A DNA stretch of 64,000 bases from JAAYAY01 sp964563135 (GCA_964563135.1 CAZLWV010000019.1:9599-73598); one strand, 5' to 3'; positions 36,660 to 45,847 are shown, counted from the first letter of the stretch. Numbers and translations: made by a program. The notes: generated by a model not told the origin, from the sequence alone.

Positions 36660-37145
36660 TCATTTGCCTTCCATCACCCCGACGAAGAACCTGCTTCCTC
36701 CCGCCGTCAACGCCGCAGCCTTCGAGACCCGTTCCACGTCGCCCGACTTCACCTTTCGGGCCGCTTTCAACAGGACCGCGACCTTCCCTTCTGCCAGTCC
36801 TTCCTCGACTGCCGCAGCGATCAACTTCTCCTGCGCGGCGTGATCCTCCGGCAGTCGTTGCCCGCCCGTTCCGTCTCCCAGATAGACGCGAGGCGTTTGC
36901 TCGCCTCCTTCGCCGTCGATGGTGATAATCACGGCCGTTTCCTGGTCGACGCCGCTTCCGTGGCGCGCCGTCGGCAGCTTGACCGCGTTGGTCTCCGAGA
37001 AGGTCGAACAGACCAGGAAGAAGATCAGCAGTTGGAAGACGCAGTCGATCATCGGAGTCATGTCGATCTCATCGTCCGCCTCGATGGGACGATGCGGCAG
37101 GAGATCCTCGTCGATCTCTTCGTTCCAAAGATCGCTGTTGCTCAT
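36660..37145 (-). CDS. exbD: ExbD/TolR-family protein
   Basis: 161 residues with the standard ExbD layout: a short acidic cytoplasmic tail, a TM helix beginning EIDMTPMIDCVFQLLIFFLV (conserved Asp34) and a periplasmic domain. The ATG at 37145 has GAGGGG 8 bp upstream and gives the family N-terminus. It lies 11 bp after exbB and 37 bp before the zinc-ribbon ExbD, so the three stator genes are one transcript. Two different ExbDs may form a heteromeric channel with ExbB. Confidence 0.9.
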   Translation of the reverse strand: MSNSDLWNEEIDEDLLPHRPIEADDEIDMTPMIDCVFQLLIFFLVCSTFSETNAVKLPTARHGSGVDQETAVIITIDGEGGEQTPRVYLGDGTGGQRLPEDHAAQEKLIAAAVEEGLAEGKVAVLLKAARKVKSGDVERVSKAAALTAGGSRFFVGVMEGK

Positions 37146-37156
37146 AACAGGGCCCC

Positions 37157-37861
37157 TCAGGTGCTCGATTGCCGAAGGGCGTGTTTGAACGTTTCGGAGA
37201 ATCGCATCAGCCCGCCGCCGACGAGGTCCTCCATCTTCCTCATCTGGACGTTCAGGCCGGCCACCCACAGCACCAGGGGCACGGCAATCAGCAGTCCCAG
37301 AGCGGTCGTGATCAGTGCCAGCATGATGTTCTCGGCGAGTTGGTTCGGGTCCACGTCTTCCCCTGTGCCCAACTGCCCGAACGCTCCCATCATCCCCAGA
37401 ACCGTCCCGAGCAGGCCCAGCATGGGCGCGCTCTTGATGACGGTGTAGATCCAGCTAATGCGGTACTCGAGGTCGGCCAGCACGTCGCGTTTGAACCGCT
37501 CCGCGACCAGGGTTCGAACCTTCGTGTAGCCGACCTGCCGGTTGCGGACAGCCAAATGCACGAGCCTGGGCAAGGCCCGCCCGTCTCCCTCGCACAGTTC
37601 CTCGACGGAATCGAAATCGCCCGCCAGCAACGGCTGCTCGACGAGCGACAGGAACTCCAACTGCTCGTCCTCGTTGCGGAACCGGGTCTGGGCAATCCGC
37701 CGCCACACGACCATTCCGCAATAGGTTCCCCAGATCGCGACGGCCGCCAGAAAGACGTAGCAACTGTTACCCACCCAGTTCAGGACATCCTGCGTACTGG
37801 CCGCGAAAAGGAGATTCCCGTTGACAATGCCATCTGCCCAGCTCATGACGTCTTGACTCAT
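37157..37861 (-). CDS. exbB: ExbB/TolQ/MotA-family proton channel protein
   Basis: 234 residues with three TM helices (about 30-52, 143-166, 178-200) and the family phrases SWIYTVIKSAPMLGLLGTVLGM and LITTALGLLIAVPL. It forms the pentameric part of the ExbBD stator that converts proton flow into motion or force on a partner protein. The first gene after it is exbD, and an 85-bp gap separates it from the single-pass protein upstream. Confidence 0.92.
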   Translation of the reverse strand: MSQDVMSWADGIVNGNLLFAASTQDVLNWVGNSCYVFLAAVAIWGTYCGMVVWRRIAQTRFRNEDEQLEFLSLVEQPLLAGDFDSVEELCEGDGRALPRLVHLAVRNRQVGYTKVRTLVAERFKRDVLADLEYRISWIYTVIKSAPMLGLLGTVLGMMGAFGQLGTGEDVDPNQLAENIMLALITTALGLLIAVPLVLWVAGLNVQMRKMEDLVGGGLMRFSETFKHALRQSST

Positions 37862-37946
37862 GGGGTTCGCACGCTGCTCGTTGGGGTAAGAAATGTGGGT
37901 AACACCTCAAGAGGCCGTCAGCGGCCTGAGAGCCTGGCTGATCGGG

Positions 37947-38828
37947 CTAGTACCTGTAGGTCTGGTCCTGCACGTAGAACTCGTAACCGTTTCCTTTCGG
38001 GCGGATGGCGAAATAGGTGGCGCCGATCTGTTTTTCTCTCGTTCCCGCCCGTTGCTTCTCCAGTTGCTGCAGTTGGAGTTCCAGTTCGGGTGGAACGAAC
38101 TTGATGATCGGGCGATCTTCCGGTGCAATGCCCGCCTTGGCCAAGAGTTCCACGTCGGCTTCGCGGAGTCCGCCCTTCTGCCATGTCAGGTAGTATCGCT
38201 TTTCGGCGTCGGCGGCGCCGCTGCGGCGGTCGGGCTTGTCTTTGGAGAAGTTCCAGGCGTACTCGACCCGGTTGTCCGGCAGGAGCACGCCCATCTCGAT
38301 CTTGAAGTAATCCAACTGACGGGCATAGGTCCGAGTGGTGTTTCCTTCGACGAAAATGACCTCCCAATGGCGACGCTTGCCCGGTCGCCCGGGCCCGAAT
38401 CCCGCCGATCGCCCGTCGCCGGCGGGGCCTGCCTTCGCGGTGCCCACCTGGTCGGTGAAGGTTGGTGTCTCCAGCAGCGCCGCCCGGGTCGAGACAGCGT
38501 CGGCAATGGTCATCAGAGTGTCTTGAAACTCAGGCTCCTCGAACTCCACCTCGTGCGACAATTCGTCTGAGTCGGTCTCCAATTCCGATTCGCCCCCCAG
38601 TCCCCCTTCGTCGCCGAACTGCTCCCAGGTGACCGGCACTGCCGCGCTGCTTCGGAAAAGCTGGGTCGTCAACCAGATGGCAAACAACAACAGCACGGAA
38701 GCCCCCACCAGGATCAGCAAGGTGACGATCAGGCTGGCAACACAATCGTAGGGACTTACGGAGAGGCCGCAATGATCGACCTTGACACGCGAGGGGGCTG
38801 CGCTCGGTGTTTGTTTGATTGTTGCCAA
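37947..38828 (-). CDS. Single-pass membrane protein linked to ExbBD, function unknown
   Basis: 293 residues. I place the start at a TTG (38828) because GGAAGGAG lies about 8 bp upstream; an upstream TTG at 38873 would leave this Shine-Dalgarno inside the coding region. A TM helix spans about 31-56 (ASLIVTLLILVGASVLLLFAIWL). It is followed by an acidic stretch and a C-terminal domain rich in charged residues (ERPIIKFVPPELELQ-like phrases). No family is recognised. Being first in the ExbB-ExbD-ExbD run, it is a candidate for the force-receiving partner normally supplied by TonB or TolA (inference). Confidence 0.72.
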   Translation of the reverse strand: MATIKQTPSAAPSRVKVDHCGLSVSPYDCVASLIVTLLILVGASVLLLFAIWLTTQLFRSSAAVPVTWEQFGDEGGLGGESELETDSDELSHEVEFEEPEFQDTLMTIADAVSTRAALLETPTFTDQVGTAKAGPAGDGRSAGFGPGRPGKRRHWEVIFVEGNTTRTYARQLDYFKIEMGVLLPDNRVEYAWNFSKDKPDRRSGAADAEKRYYLTWQKGGLREADVELLAKAGIAPEDRPIIKFVPPELELQLQQLEKQRAGTREKQIGATYFAIRPKGNGYEFYVQDQTYRY

Positions 38829-39391
38829 GGGAACGCTCCTTCCCAATATCGTGCCCTGCCGGCAGCCGGACAAATATCGAACGATCCGCCGCGAGAACTC
38901 GTTGGCGAACAGTCACGGCAATTTCGCCGGGACAACCCGTCTGAGATGGGGAAAAGCAGACGGTAGGTCATGGCCGCTGGAGGAGCTGCTGCCAAGAGGC
39001 GCAAAAATCGGGCCTGCATCCGCTGGCACGACCCGGTTCCTGCTGAGAGACAGCTCAAACGGGGCGATCTCTCGGCTCCAGACGGGTTAGCGGAGATTCA
39101 GGCTCTCCGACGCCTGCCTCTCATCCCTCCAAACTGTTGCCACACTCCAGGTTATGTGCGATCGTAGCCGTACTTTCGGGAACTGTCAAGCATCTGGACG
39201 CAATCCACGACAAACGGCGTGCAACCTTCCTTCTGGGACCGGCAATCCCTTCTTCAGAAGGGCTTGATCGCAAAGGTCCTACGACTCATCCGTCTGCCAG
39301 GACGAATCCACCCTTTCTTCACCGGGACGGGTCGGGCCGAATTGACAAAGCCCCCCCATCCCTTTAGTATAGCGTTTTCGCCCAAATCGTC
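38829..39391. other. Divergent intergenic region between the ExbBD run and tRNA-Phe
   Basis: 563 bp. The last 50 bp hold the tRNA promoter. No convincing minus-strand promoter was seen for the ExbBD run. A small hairpin (CCCTTC-TTCA-GAAGGG, 39247-39262) has no T-tract. No credible protein-coding frame was found. Confidence 0.55.
39342..39370 (+). promoter_or_regulatory. Sigma70 promoter of tRNA-Phe
   Basis: Consensus -35 TTGACA (39342-39347), an exact 17-bp spacer and -10 TAGTAT (39365-39370), 21 bp upstream of the tRNA 5' end. This is the best promoter match in the window. Confidence 0.85.
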
Positions 39392-39464
39392 GGACAGGTA
39401 GCTCAGTTGGTAGAGCACTGGACTGAAAATCCAGGTGTCACCAGTTCAACTCTGGTCCTGTCCA
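39392..39464 (+). tRNA. tRNA-Phe (GAA)
   Basis: 73-nt cloverleaf: acceptor stem GGACAGG/CCTGTCC, D stem GCTC/GAGC, anticodon stem CTGGA/TCCAG with loop CTGAAAA (anticodon GAA), T stem ACCAG/CTGGT with loop TTCAACT, discriminator A. CCA is not encoded. It is an isolated gene with its own promoter and terminator. Confidence 0.97.
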
Positions 39465-39471
39465 CTTCTGC

Positions 39472-39498
39472 AAGCCCTTGCACTGCAAGGGCTTTTTT
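39472..39498 (+). terminator. Rho-independent terminator after tRNA-Phe
   Basis: Perfect 10-bp stem AAGCCCTTGC/GCAAGGGCTT with a 3-nt loop (39482-39484). Its last two bases begin a run of six T (39493-39498). It starts 8 bp after the tRNA. Confidence 0.92.
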
Positions 39499-40139
39499 CA
39501 TGCTGCGAGGAGACGAAGACGGGGCTTGCTGGTTCCTTCCCCGCCCGGTTCTTCTGCCGCTGCGCCCCCATCGGCCTCGGTCGACCGGTTCTTTGGGCTG
39601 GCAGGTTCCGTGATCGGCCGTCTGCCGACCGGCCACGGCCTGCAGGGGTCGCTTGCCCTGCGCTCATCGCTCTGGTTCTGCATTCGATGCAGGGTTTCTC
39701 TCGTCATCCCGGTTCATAACGGCAGCGAGACCATCGAGGCGGTCGTTGGCGAAGAACCGGACGGCGCACCGCGACGAACAGGATGAACGATTCGCCGTAG
39801 CGCAGCGGCACCATGCCCCTGCTCGGACTTCCTTCGCTGTCCACAGGTTGAGCGGGTCCGGCGCGGCGAGGCTGGCGTTGGCCTGGGTCCCTGGGTCTCT
39901 ACCCAGAATCGCCGCCAGTTCGGCGGTCTTGCACGACCTGGGTGGGGGTGCTAAAGTGTTGGCTGTCAGGAGCTTCGGGCGACGATTCGGCAGCTCGGGA
40001 TTGCGGGAAACACCGAGGGCGCCTCGGGGATGTGCACGCCTGGAACGCATCCGCGCCGCCGGCAGGGATTGCTGGTCGCCCCCTCCTTGACGGTATTCAA
40101 GAGCCTGGCCAAGGCTGTTGCAGAAAGGAACACGTTGCC
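39499..40139. other. Intergenic region after tRNA-Phe
   Basis: 641 bp with no credible long gene. On the minus strand from ATG 39814 a 38-codon frame beginning MVPLRYGESFILFVAVRR has protein-like character but stops quickly. It may be a gene remnant or chance. A plausible ribosome binding site (AAAGGAA) for the 93-residue protein is at the right-hand end. Confidence 0.45.
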
Positions 40140-40421
40140 ATGGGGAAGAAGAAGTCGAAGCGCCCCGCCGGCCCGTTGAAGCAGCCGGCAGGCGAAGCTG
40201 CGACCACAGGCTGGACCGTCAATTCCCAAAGTGCGATCGTCACCATTTGGGAGCGTCAGGACGATACGGGCAGCGCTGCGTATGCCGTGACGTTCAATCA
40301 GAAGCGACAGCCGGTTCCTCCGCCAGACGACGAGAAGGGGGCCCGTTCCGTCATGCTCGCCTTCCAGAAACTGGAGCGAGCCGACAGTCTCAAGAAGGCC
40401 GACGACATCGGAATCGACTGA
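40140..40421 (+). CDS. Small hypothetical protein
   Basis: 93 residues: a lysine-rich N-terminus (MGKKKSKRP) followed by a compact domain (WTVNSQSAIVTIWERQDDTG, then AYAVTFNQKRQPVPP, with a charged C-terminus). The ATG has AAAGGAA about 9 bp upstream. No family is recognised. It is convergent with the sulfatase gene, 98 bp away. A role cannot be inferred from the sequence. Confidence 0.6.
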   Translation: MGKKKSKRPAGPLKQPAGEAATTGWTVNSQSAIVTIWERQDDTGSAAYAVTFNQKRQPVPPPDDEKGARSVMLAFQKLERADSLKKADDIGID

Positions 40422-40519
40422 TCGGAGGCCGGATCGAAGGGGCACTTCTGAGCGAATTCCTGCGGGAGAGCGTGTGGGGCACGGCGCCGGATCCCTTCCC
40501 GCACGACCGCTGGGCCGAT

Positions 40520-42001
40520 TCAATTGGCCGTTCGTGGCTTGCGGGATGGCCGTTTTGGATTGGGTTGATCGATGGCCGGCAGCGGCAGGTAGTCGAAGTC
40601 GAGAATCATCTTCTCGACCAGTGCCAACCGCAGGTCGCGCTCGACTTTGGCCAGTTCCGGGCGGCCTGAGAGGTTCGTCAGCTCCGAAGGATCCTCCTGG
40701 AGGTCGTACAATTCGCAGACCGGCCGCGGCGCGGCAAAATACGCTTGCCGCAGCGTTTGGGCCAGCGTTCCATCGGCGGCCGCTTGTTTCATCTGCTGCC
40801 AGCCCGCACCCGCGGCAGAGTCGACGGGGCTGTAGGGAATCCAGGGCGTGCAGTTGTAGATGAATTTGTAGCGGTCGCTTCTCACGCAGCGGCTGAGATC
40901 GTAGGAGCTGTTCATAATGGCTACCGTCACCGGCGCACTGCTTCCATGAGGTCCCCGCTCCGCGAAGAGGTACTGACGAGCGTCGAACGGCTCGCCGCGC
41001 AGCAGCCTGAGAAAGCTCAGGCCGCTCATGGATTGCCCGGCGGCCGTGCCGGCCACCTCCAACAGCGTCGGGCCGAGGTCCTCTGCGGATACCAGCGCGC
41101 GGGTTTCCGAGCCAGCTTTCACGACTGCCGGCCAGCGCACGATGAAGGGGACGTTGAGCCCGGGGTCGTACAGCGATCCCTTGCCATGGGGAAGGGCCAG
41201 GCCGTTATCGCCGCAGAAGATGACAAGACTCTCCTGGTAGAGCTTGCGCCGCTGGAGCACCTCAATGACCGCCTGGAACGAGCGGTCCAGTCGCGTTACC
41301 TCGCCGCAATAGGCAGCCACCTGCGTGCGCATTCCCGGCAGGTCGGGCCAGTGCGGCGGCAAGGCGACGGTGGCCGGGTCGGGCTCGTCCTGCTTGGCAT
41401 TCCAGGGATGATGAGGATCGCTGAAATTGACCCAGAGGAAGAAAGGCCGCCCGTCAGGGACGCGGTCGAGGAACTCCTCCACACGGGAGGGGACCTCGTT
41501 GTCCGGACCGGAGTCAACATAGTCGAGCCGATCGGTGAAGGTCTTCAGGCCATGTTTCTCCAGGATAGCGCCGATTTCCGGCAGCGCTCGTCCCGGGCCG
41601 TCCAGATGATAGGTTCGGCCGCAGACGCCCGTAAAATACCCAGCCTGGGACCGCAGCAGTTCCGGAAAGACCGTTTCGTCGCGCGGCAGCGGGGAACTGA
41701 AGCGAGTCATCCTCGCGGCCACTGCCGACTTTCCGGTCATCAGCACCGCCCGAGAGGGAACGCACTGGGGGGCTCCGGTGAAGAACCGGTCGAACCGCAT
41801 TCCCTCCGACGCGAAGCGGTCCAGGTTCGGCGTCTTGACGTCCCTGTTGCCGTAGCAACCCACGAAGGGCACGCTATGGTCATCCGAAAGGATGAACACG
41901 ATGTTTGGCCTCGGCGTTTCCGCGGCCGCGGCGGCATTGCCTGCCCACACAGATGCAGCGGCCCACAGTGCCATGACGCCCACGGTCAGTGTCTTTCTCA
42001 T
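40520..42001 (-). CDS. Type I sulfatase (formylglycine-dependent)
   Basis: 493-residue exported sulfatase with a signal peptide (about 1-26) and the metal-binding start NIVFILSDDH. The active-site signature is Cys80-Val-Pro-Ser-Arg84, in which Cys80 would be oxidised to formylglycine. A second metal region is VIFCGDNG, and the C-terminus (YDLQEDPSELTNLSG) is typical of planctomycete sulfatases. It removes sulfate esters from glycans or other sulfated compounds outside the cytoplasm. The ATG at 42001 has a GGAG site about 9 bp upstream. An anaerobic or FGE-type maturase must come from elsewhere in the genome, because the SUMF1-domain protein in this window lacks the FGE cysteine pair. Confidence 0.93.
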   Translation of the reverse strand: MRKTLTVGVMALWAAASVWAGNAAAAAETPRPNIVFILSDDHSVPFVGCYGNRDVKTPNLDRFASEGMRFDRFFTGAPQCVPSRAVLMTGKSAVAARMTRFSSPLPRDETVFPELLRSQAGYFTGVCGRTYHLDGPGRALPEIGAILEKHGLKTFTDRLDYVDSGPDNEVPSRVEEFLDRVPDGRPFFLWVNFSDPHHPWNAKQDEPDPATVALPPHWPDLPGMRTQVAAYCGEVTRLDRSFQAVIEVLQRRKLYQESLVIFCGDNGLALPHGKGSLYDPGLNVPFIVRWPAVVKAGSETRALVSAEDLGPTLLEVAGTAAGQSMSGLSFLRLLRGEPFDARQYLFAERGPHGSSAPVTVAIMNSSYDLSRCVRSDRYKFIYNCTPWIPYSPVDSAAGAGWQQMKQAAADGTLAQTLRQAYFAAPRPVCELYDLQEDPSELTNLSGRPELAKVERDLRLALVEKMILDFDYLPLPAIDQPNPKRPSRKPRTAN

Positions 42002-42699
42002 CGCGTCACTCTCCTGTTTCTCAGGTCTACCCTTCGCCAGATACGGCTCTCGCGGCTGGCGCGACGAGTGCCGCTCCAGCAGACTGGGGTTGGTCCCGGT
42101 CGACCACCAGGGGATCGGCCACCCACGTTTCCCATCGGTATCGGTTTCGGACCGGACATCGCGCAGGAACCGAGCATCCCTCACCGGATCCAGCAGCGTG
42201 ACGATCAAGGCTTGCAGGACGACACGGCAACAGGCCATGTTTCACGTTCCCTGTACCCGGCAGGGCGGGCTGCCGACCCTGCCGGGCGCGAAAGCCGGCA
42301 GCCCCTTTGCGACGACTACCCCATTGTATCTGCGAATCGTCGTCAAACCAGACGAGGTCGCCTGGCGAGGCGGCAGACTGCATTTCTCGTTCCACGGTTG
42401 ACTTCTCGGCGCGACCCGTTCAGACTATCAGGCGAAGCGGCCGCCAGCGAGCGAAGACTCCGGCAGGACTGTTGGTTCGGTTGCTGATCATGGAGCGCTC
42501 AGGGGCACCGGTTCTCCGGAAACCACGGTCCCGCCGGTCACCCACGGTTTCGACCGAATGCAGGACTCGATCGTGCCAGCAGCTTCTGCGACTGAACACT
42601 GAGCGGACCTTCCCTACGCAGTTGGGTTCGCGGTGCCCCGTGCAAGACCCGGCTTGCCGCACCAACGCTTGTTTCCGCCTGCAATCAAGGATTACAGCC
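42002..42699. other. Divergent intergenic region between the sulfatase and the SGNH hydrolase
   Basis: 698 bp between diverging genes. It contains a cluster of nested inverted repeats (separate entry) but no clear promoter boxes. The sulfatase frame is open up to 42238, but the extra 79 codons look non-genic. Confidence 0.6.
42256..42347. other. Cluster of overlapping hairpins, possible structured RNA
   Basis: Hairpin 1: 10-bp perfect stem (42256-42265 with 42277-42286). Its loop (GGGCTGCCG, 42267-42275) is perfectly complementary to 42296-42304, giving a pseudoknot or an alternative hairpin. Hairpin 3 (42306-42315 with 42337-42347, one bulge) follows directly. The region is not inside a gene. 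Strand and function are unknown. Confidence 0.5.
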
Positions 42700-43389
42700 A
42701 TGAGAACGATCGGTTTTCCCTCCCAATTCACTCGCCGCTTCCTGGTAGCCCTGGTGAGCCTGACTCTTGCCGGTCTCGCCTTTGGGGCGGAGAAGGCAGG
42801 CCCCGAACGCTGGCAGAAGGCGATCGATGCCTTCGAAGCGGCGGACAAGACCGACCCGCCGCCGCAAGGCGCGATTCTTTTTATCGGCTCGTCGACGATT
42901 GTCCGCTGGAAGACGCTTGCCCAGGATTTTCCCCAACAGCAGGTGATCAACCGCGGTTTTGGCGGCTCGCAGATTGCCGACAGCACCTACTACGCCGATC
43001 GGATCGTGATCCCCTATCATCCCCGGATGATCGTGCTCCGCGCCGGCGGCAACGACATCCATGCGGGTAAAACACCCGAGCAGGTGGCAGCCGACTTCAA
43101 GGCCTTTGTGGAGAAGGTGCGGGCCAGGTTGCCGGAGGTGAAGATCGCCTACATGACGGTCAACGCCTCTCCATCGCGCCGGGCCAATCTGGAACGCGAG
43201 AAGAAGGCCAACGAGCTCATCAAGGAGTACATCGGCACGGGCAAGAACATGGTCTACATCGACAACTTCGATGCGATGCTGGGCGCCGACGGCGAGCCCC
43301 GCGGGGATCTGTTCGTCAAGGATCGGCTGCATTTCAACGCCGAGGGTTACAAGATCCTTGTTGCCAGCGTGCGGCCCTATCTGGAGTAG
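42700..43389 (+). CDS. SGNH/GDSL-family hydrolase, secreted
   Basis: 229-residue exported esterase/lipase-like protein. After a signal peptide (about 1-30) come block I FIGSSTIVRW (nucleophile Ser65 at the GDS position), block II NRGFGGS (84-90), block III GGND (116-119) and block V DRLHFN (Asp208, His211). All four SGNH catalytic blocks are present, so activity is expected, probably deacetylation or deacylation of a glycan or lipid. The ATG has AAGGA about 9 bp upstream. Gamma-glutamyltransferase follows 83 bp downstream and may be co-transcribed. Confidence 0.9.
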   Translation: MRTIGFPSQFTRRFLVALVSLTLAGLAFGAEKAGPERWQKAIDAFEAADKTDPPPQGAILFIGSSTIVRWKTLAQDFPQQQVINRGFGGSQIADSTYYADRIVIPYHPRMIVLRAGGNDIHAGKTPEQVAADFKAFVEKVRARLPEVKIAYMTVNASPSRRANLEREKKANELIKEYIGTGKNMVYIDNFDAMLGADGEPRGDLFVKDRLHFNAEGYKILVASVRPYLE

Positions 43390-43472
43390 CCGAGCGATTG
43401 CAGAGGTTCTGTGACCGCCGAACAGGCGTTCTGTTTTCGACCTTGATGGCATAATCACCAGGAAGCCGACTG

Positions 43473-45212
43473 ATGAGAGCACCGATTTCGACCTGCGTAC
43501 AGGCCGTTGCGCGAGGCGTCTGCCTTGTGGCCATCCTCGCCTCGTGTGGCAGGGTGGTTCTGGCGGGGGAAGGTCCGGCCGAGGCGTCGCGCGGCATCGT
43601 GGTCTGCGTCTCGCCGCCGGCCAGCGAGGTTGGCCTGTCAACCCTGAACCGGGGCGGCAGTGCGGTGGATGCGGCGGTGGCGACGGCGCTGGCCCTTGCG
43701 GTGACCTGGCCGGCCGCGGGAAACATCGGCGGGGGCGGCTTCATGATGGTCTATCCGGGCCCGGGGCAGGAACCGGTTTGCGTGGAATATCGTGAGACAG
43801 CCCCCAAGAGTGCCACTGCCGATATGCTGGTCAAGGACTTCCGCATGGACGGCCACCGCGTGGCCGGCACGCCGGGCACAGTGGCCGGCCTGGCCCTGGC
43901 CCACGAGCGCTGGGGAGTCCTGGCCTGGCACGATCTGGTGATGCCCGCGGTGCGGCTTGCCCGTGAAGGGTTCGAGATCGATGACGCCCTTGCCCGGTCG
44001 CTGAACGGAGTGCTCGAGTCGACGCGACAGTTCGCCGAGTTTCAGCGGGTGTATGGGCCCCAAGGGAAGGAGAAGTGGCAGGCGGGCGATCGGCTCGTCC
44101 AGCCTGAACTGGCCGCGACTCTCGAGCGGATCGCCGAGGGTGGGCAAGACGCCTTTTACCGTGGCCCGATCGCCGACCAAGTCGTGGCGGAAATGACGGC
44201 CGGAGGCGGGCTGATCTCGAAGGATGATCTTGCCTGTTACCAGGCCAAAATTCGCAAACCGATCCACGGCAGCTATCGTGGTTATGATGTGTACGGACCG
44301 CCGCCGCCCTCCAGCGGTGGGATCTGCCTCGTCGAGATGCTCAATATCCTGGAGAACTTCCAGCTCAAAGCGGATCCGCTGCAGCAGACTGCCGCCGGCC
44401 AACCGTCTCGGTGGTCGCCCCTGGCGATGCACCTGGCGATCGAGGCCATGCGCCGGAGCTACTGCGATCGCGCGCGTTTTCTCGGCGACGCCGACTTTGT
44501 CTCCATTCCGCAGCACCTGACCTCCAAGGAGTACGCCAAGGAGTTGGCCGCCGGGATCGATACCCAAAAGGCCACGAGCAGCGAGGCGATCTCGCCAGAC
44601 ATCCCCCTGGCCGACGAATCCCCTGAGACGACGCACTTCTCGGTGATCGACAGCCGCGGCATGGCCGTCTCCAATACGTACACGCTCGAGAATTCCTACG
44701 GCTGCCGTGTGGTCGTGCGCGGTGCGGGCTTCCTACTCAACAACGAGATGACCGACTTCAACCACATCCCCGGCCGGACCGACCGGACGGGTCGGATCGG
44801 TACTCCAGCCAACCTGGTTGCGCCTGGCAAACGCATGCTCAGTTCGCAGACCCCCGCCCTGGTGATCCGTGACGGACGCCTGGTCCTCGTCACCGGAAGC
44901 CCCGGTGGGCGGACGATCATCAACACGGTGCTCTGCACGATTCTCAACGTGGTCGACTTCGGAATGACGCCCCAGCAGGCCGTCGATGCCCCGCGTCTCC
45001 ACCACCAGTGGCTACCCGACAAGGTGACACTGGAAGGCAGCGGGCTTCCGGAATACCGAGCGGCCGTTGAGCAACTGGGTCAGATGGGCCACCGCGTGGA
45101 CGCGAAAGCGGCCAAACAGGGGGACGCGCACCTGATCGGCCTGGACCCGAAAACGGGCCAATACGCAGGCGCCGCCGATCACCGGATCGATGGCGCGGTG
45201 GCAGCGCAGTAG
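43473..45212 (+). CDS. ggt: Gamma-glutamyltransferase
   Basis: 579-residue precursor with a leader (about 10-31) and the large-subunit N-terminus GIVVCVSPPASEVGLSTLNRGGSAVDAAVA. The autoprocessing site is just before TTHFSV, with Thr386 as the new N-terminal nucleophile of the small subunit. Small-subunit motifs such as NTYTLENSYG and LVTGSPGGRTIINTV are present. It hydrolyses gamma-glutamyl bonds (for example glutathione) and transfers the glutamyl group, in the periplasm or outside. The length is normal. Shine-Dalgarno AGGAA lies about 8 bp before the ATG. Confidence 0.93.
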   Translation: MRAPISTCVQAVARGVCLVAILASCGRVVLAGEGPAEASRGIVVCVSPPASEVGLSTLNRGGSAVDAAVATALALAVTWPAAGNIGGGGFMMVYPGPGQEPVCVEYRETAPKSATADMLVKDFRMDGHRVAGTPGTVAGLALAHERWGVLAWHDLVMPAVRLAREGFEIDDALARSLNGVLESTRQFAEFQRVYGPQGKEKWQAGDRLVQPELAATLERIAEGGQDAFYRGPIADQVVAEMTAGGGLISKDDLACYQAKIRKPIHGSYRGYDVYGPPPPSSGGICLVEMLNILENFQLKADPLQQTAAGQPSRWSPLAMHLAIEAMRRSYCDRARFLGDADFVSIPQHLTSKEYAKELAAGIDTQKATSSEAISPDIPLADESPETTHFSVIDSRGMAVSNTYTLENSYGCRVVVRGAGFLLNNEMTDFNHIPGRTDRTGRIGTPANLVAPGKRMLSSQTPALVIRDGRLVLVTGSPGGRTIINTVLCTILNVVDFGMTPQQAVDAPRLHHQWLPDKVTLEGSGLPEYRAAVEQLGQMGHRVDAKAAKQGDAHLIGLDPKTGQYAGAADHRIDGAVAAQ

Positions 45213-45343
45213 ATTCGCGTTTCAGGCCTGCGGGCCCGGTTCAAACCAGAGCCCCCCTTTTTCCGACCGCCGCGGCAGCCAAGGTGGAGGATGGGGCTCC
45301 TCACGTCCTTGTCGGTTGAGAGCCCCGGACGGGCGGCCTGGCA

Positions 45344-45847
45344 TTATAGATCGTAGAGCGTCTCGTCAACTTCCGGCCGTTTCAGCCTCCTGGAGAGCTG
45401 CCGCAGGCTGCGGCCGCTTTCGCCGAACTCCGGCTCCATCTCCAGCAGGTCTCCCATCTCCTCCTCGACTTTGTCAGGGTCTTCGCCGGCCTCCATACGG
45501 CGGATGGCCTCCTCCATGCCCGCTCCCAGATTCATGCCGGTGGCCTCGTGGAGTTTGCGCATCATCCGAGCCATCTGCCGGGGATCGTCCTCGTTCATCC
45601 CTTCTCCCTCGCGGGCCATCTCCGCCATCACCTGCTCCATTTTGGCTTCGTCAAAATCGGCTGGCAGGGCGTCGCCGCCCTCCTGCGGTTCGGCCCGCCC
45701 CTTGGAAATGGCGAATCGGGACACCTTGCGGTCCAGATTGGGGCGACCGCAGCGCGGGCAGTCGGGGCGCTTCTGCGTGTCCGGCCTCCTGGCCAGGAAG
45801 TTGAAGACCGTATGGCATTGTGAGCAGTAGAATTCGTAGATGGGCAC
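45344..45847 (-). CDS. FmdB-family zinc-ribbon regulatory protein
   Basis: 167-residue protein whose N-terminus fits FmdB exactly: PIYEFYCSQC and CPRCG (Cys8, Cys11, Cys30, Cys33). I choose the GTG at 45847 because it yields the canonical start and has GAGGAG 7 bp upstream; the alternative TTG five codons earlier would place the Shine-Dalgarno within the coding sequence. The C-terminal two-thirds is acidic and helical (QVMAEMAREGEGMNEDDP) and longer than the usual FmdB protein of about 70-110 residues. FmdB-type proteins are thought to be regulators. The target is unknown. Confidence 0.85.
   Translation of the reverse strand: MPIYEFYCSQCHTVFNFLARRPDTQKRPDCPRCGRPNLDRKVSRFAISKGRAEPQEGGDALPADFDEAKMEQVMAEMAREGEGMNEDDPRQMARMMRKLHEATGMNLGAGMEEAIRRMEAGEDPDKVEEEMGDLLEMEPEFGESGRSLRQLSRRLKRPEVDETLYDL

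Noticed and set aside
37947..38873. Longer start (TTG 38873) for the ExbBD-linked membrane protein
   Set aside because: It places the strong GGAAGGAG site inside the coding region; the TTG at 38828 fits the spacing.
39247..39262. Hairpin CCCTTC-TTCA-GAAGGG as a terminator
   Set aside because: No T-tract on either strand and no gene ends nearby.
39653..40090. 145-codon plus-strand frame after the tRNA
   Set aside because: No protein-like pattern, no ribosome binding site; an Arg/Ala/Ser-rich chance frame.
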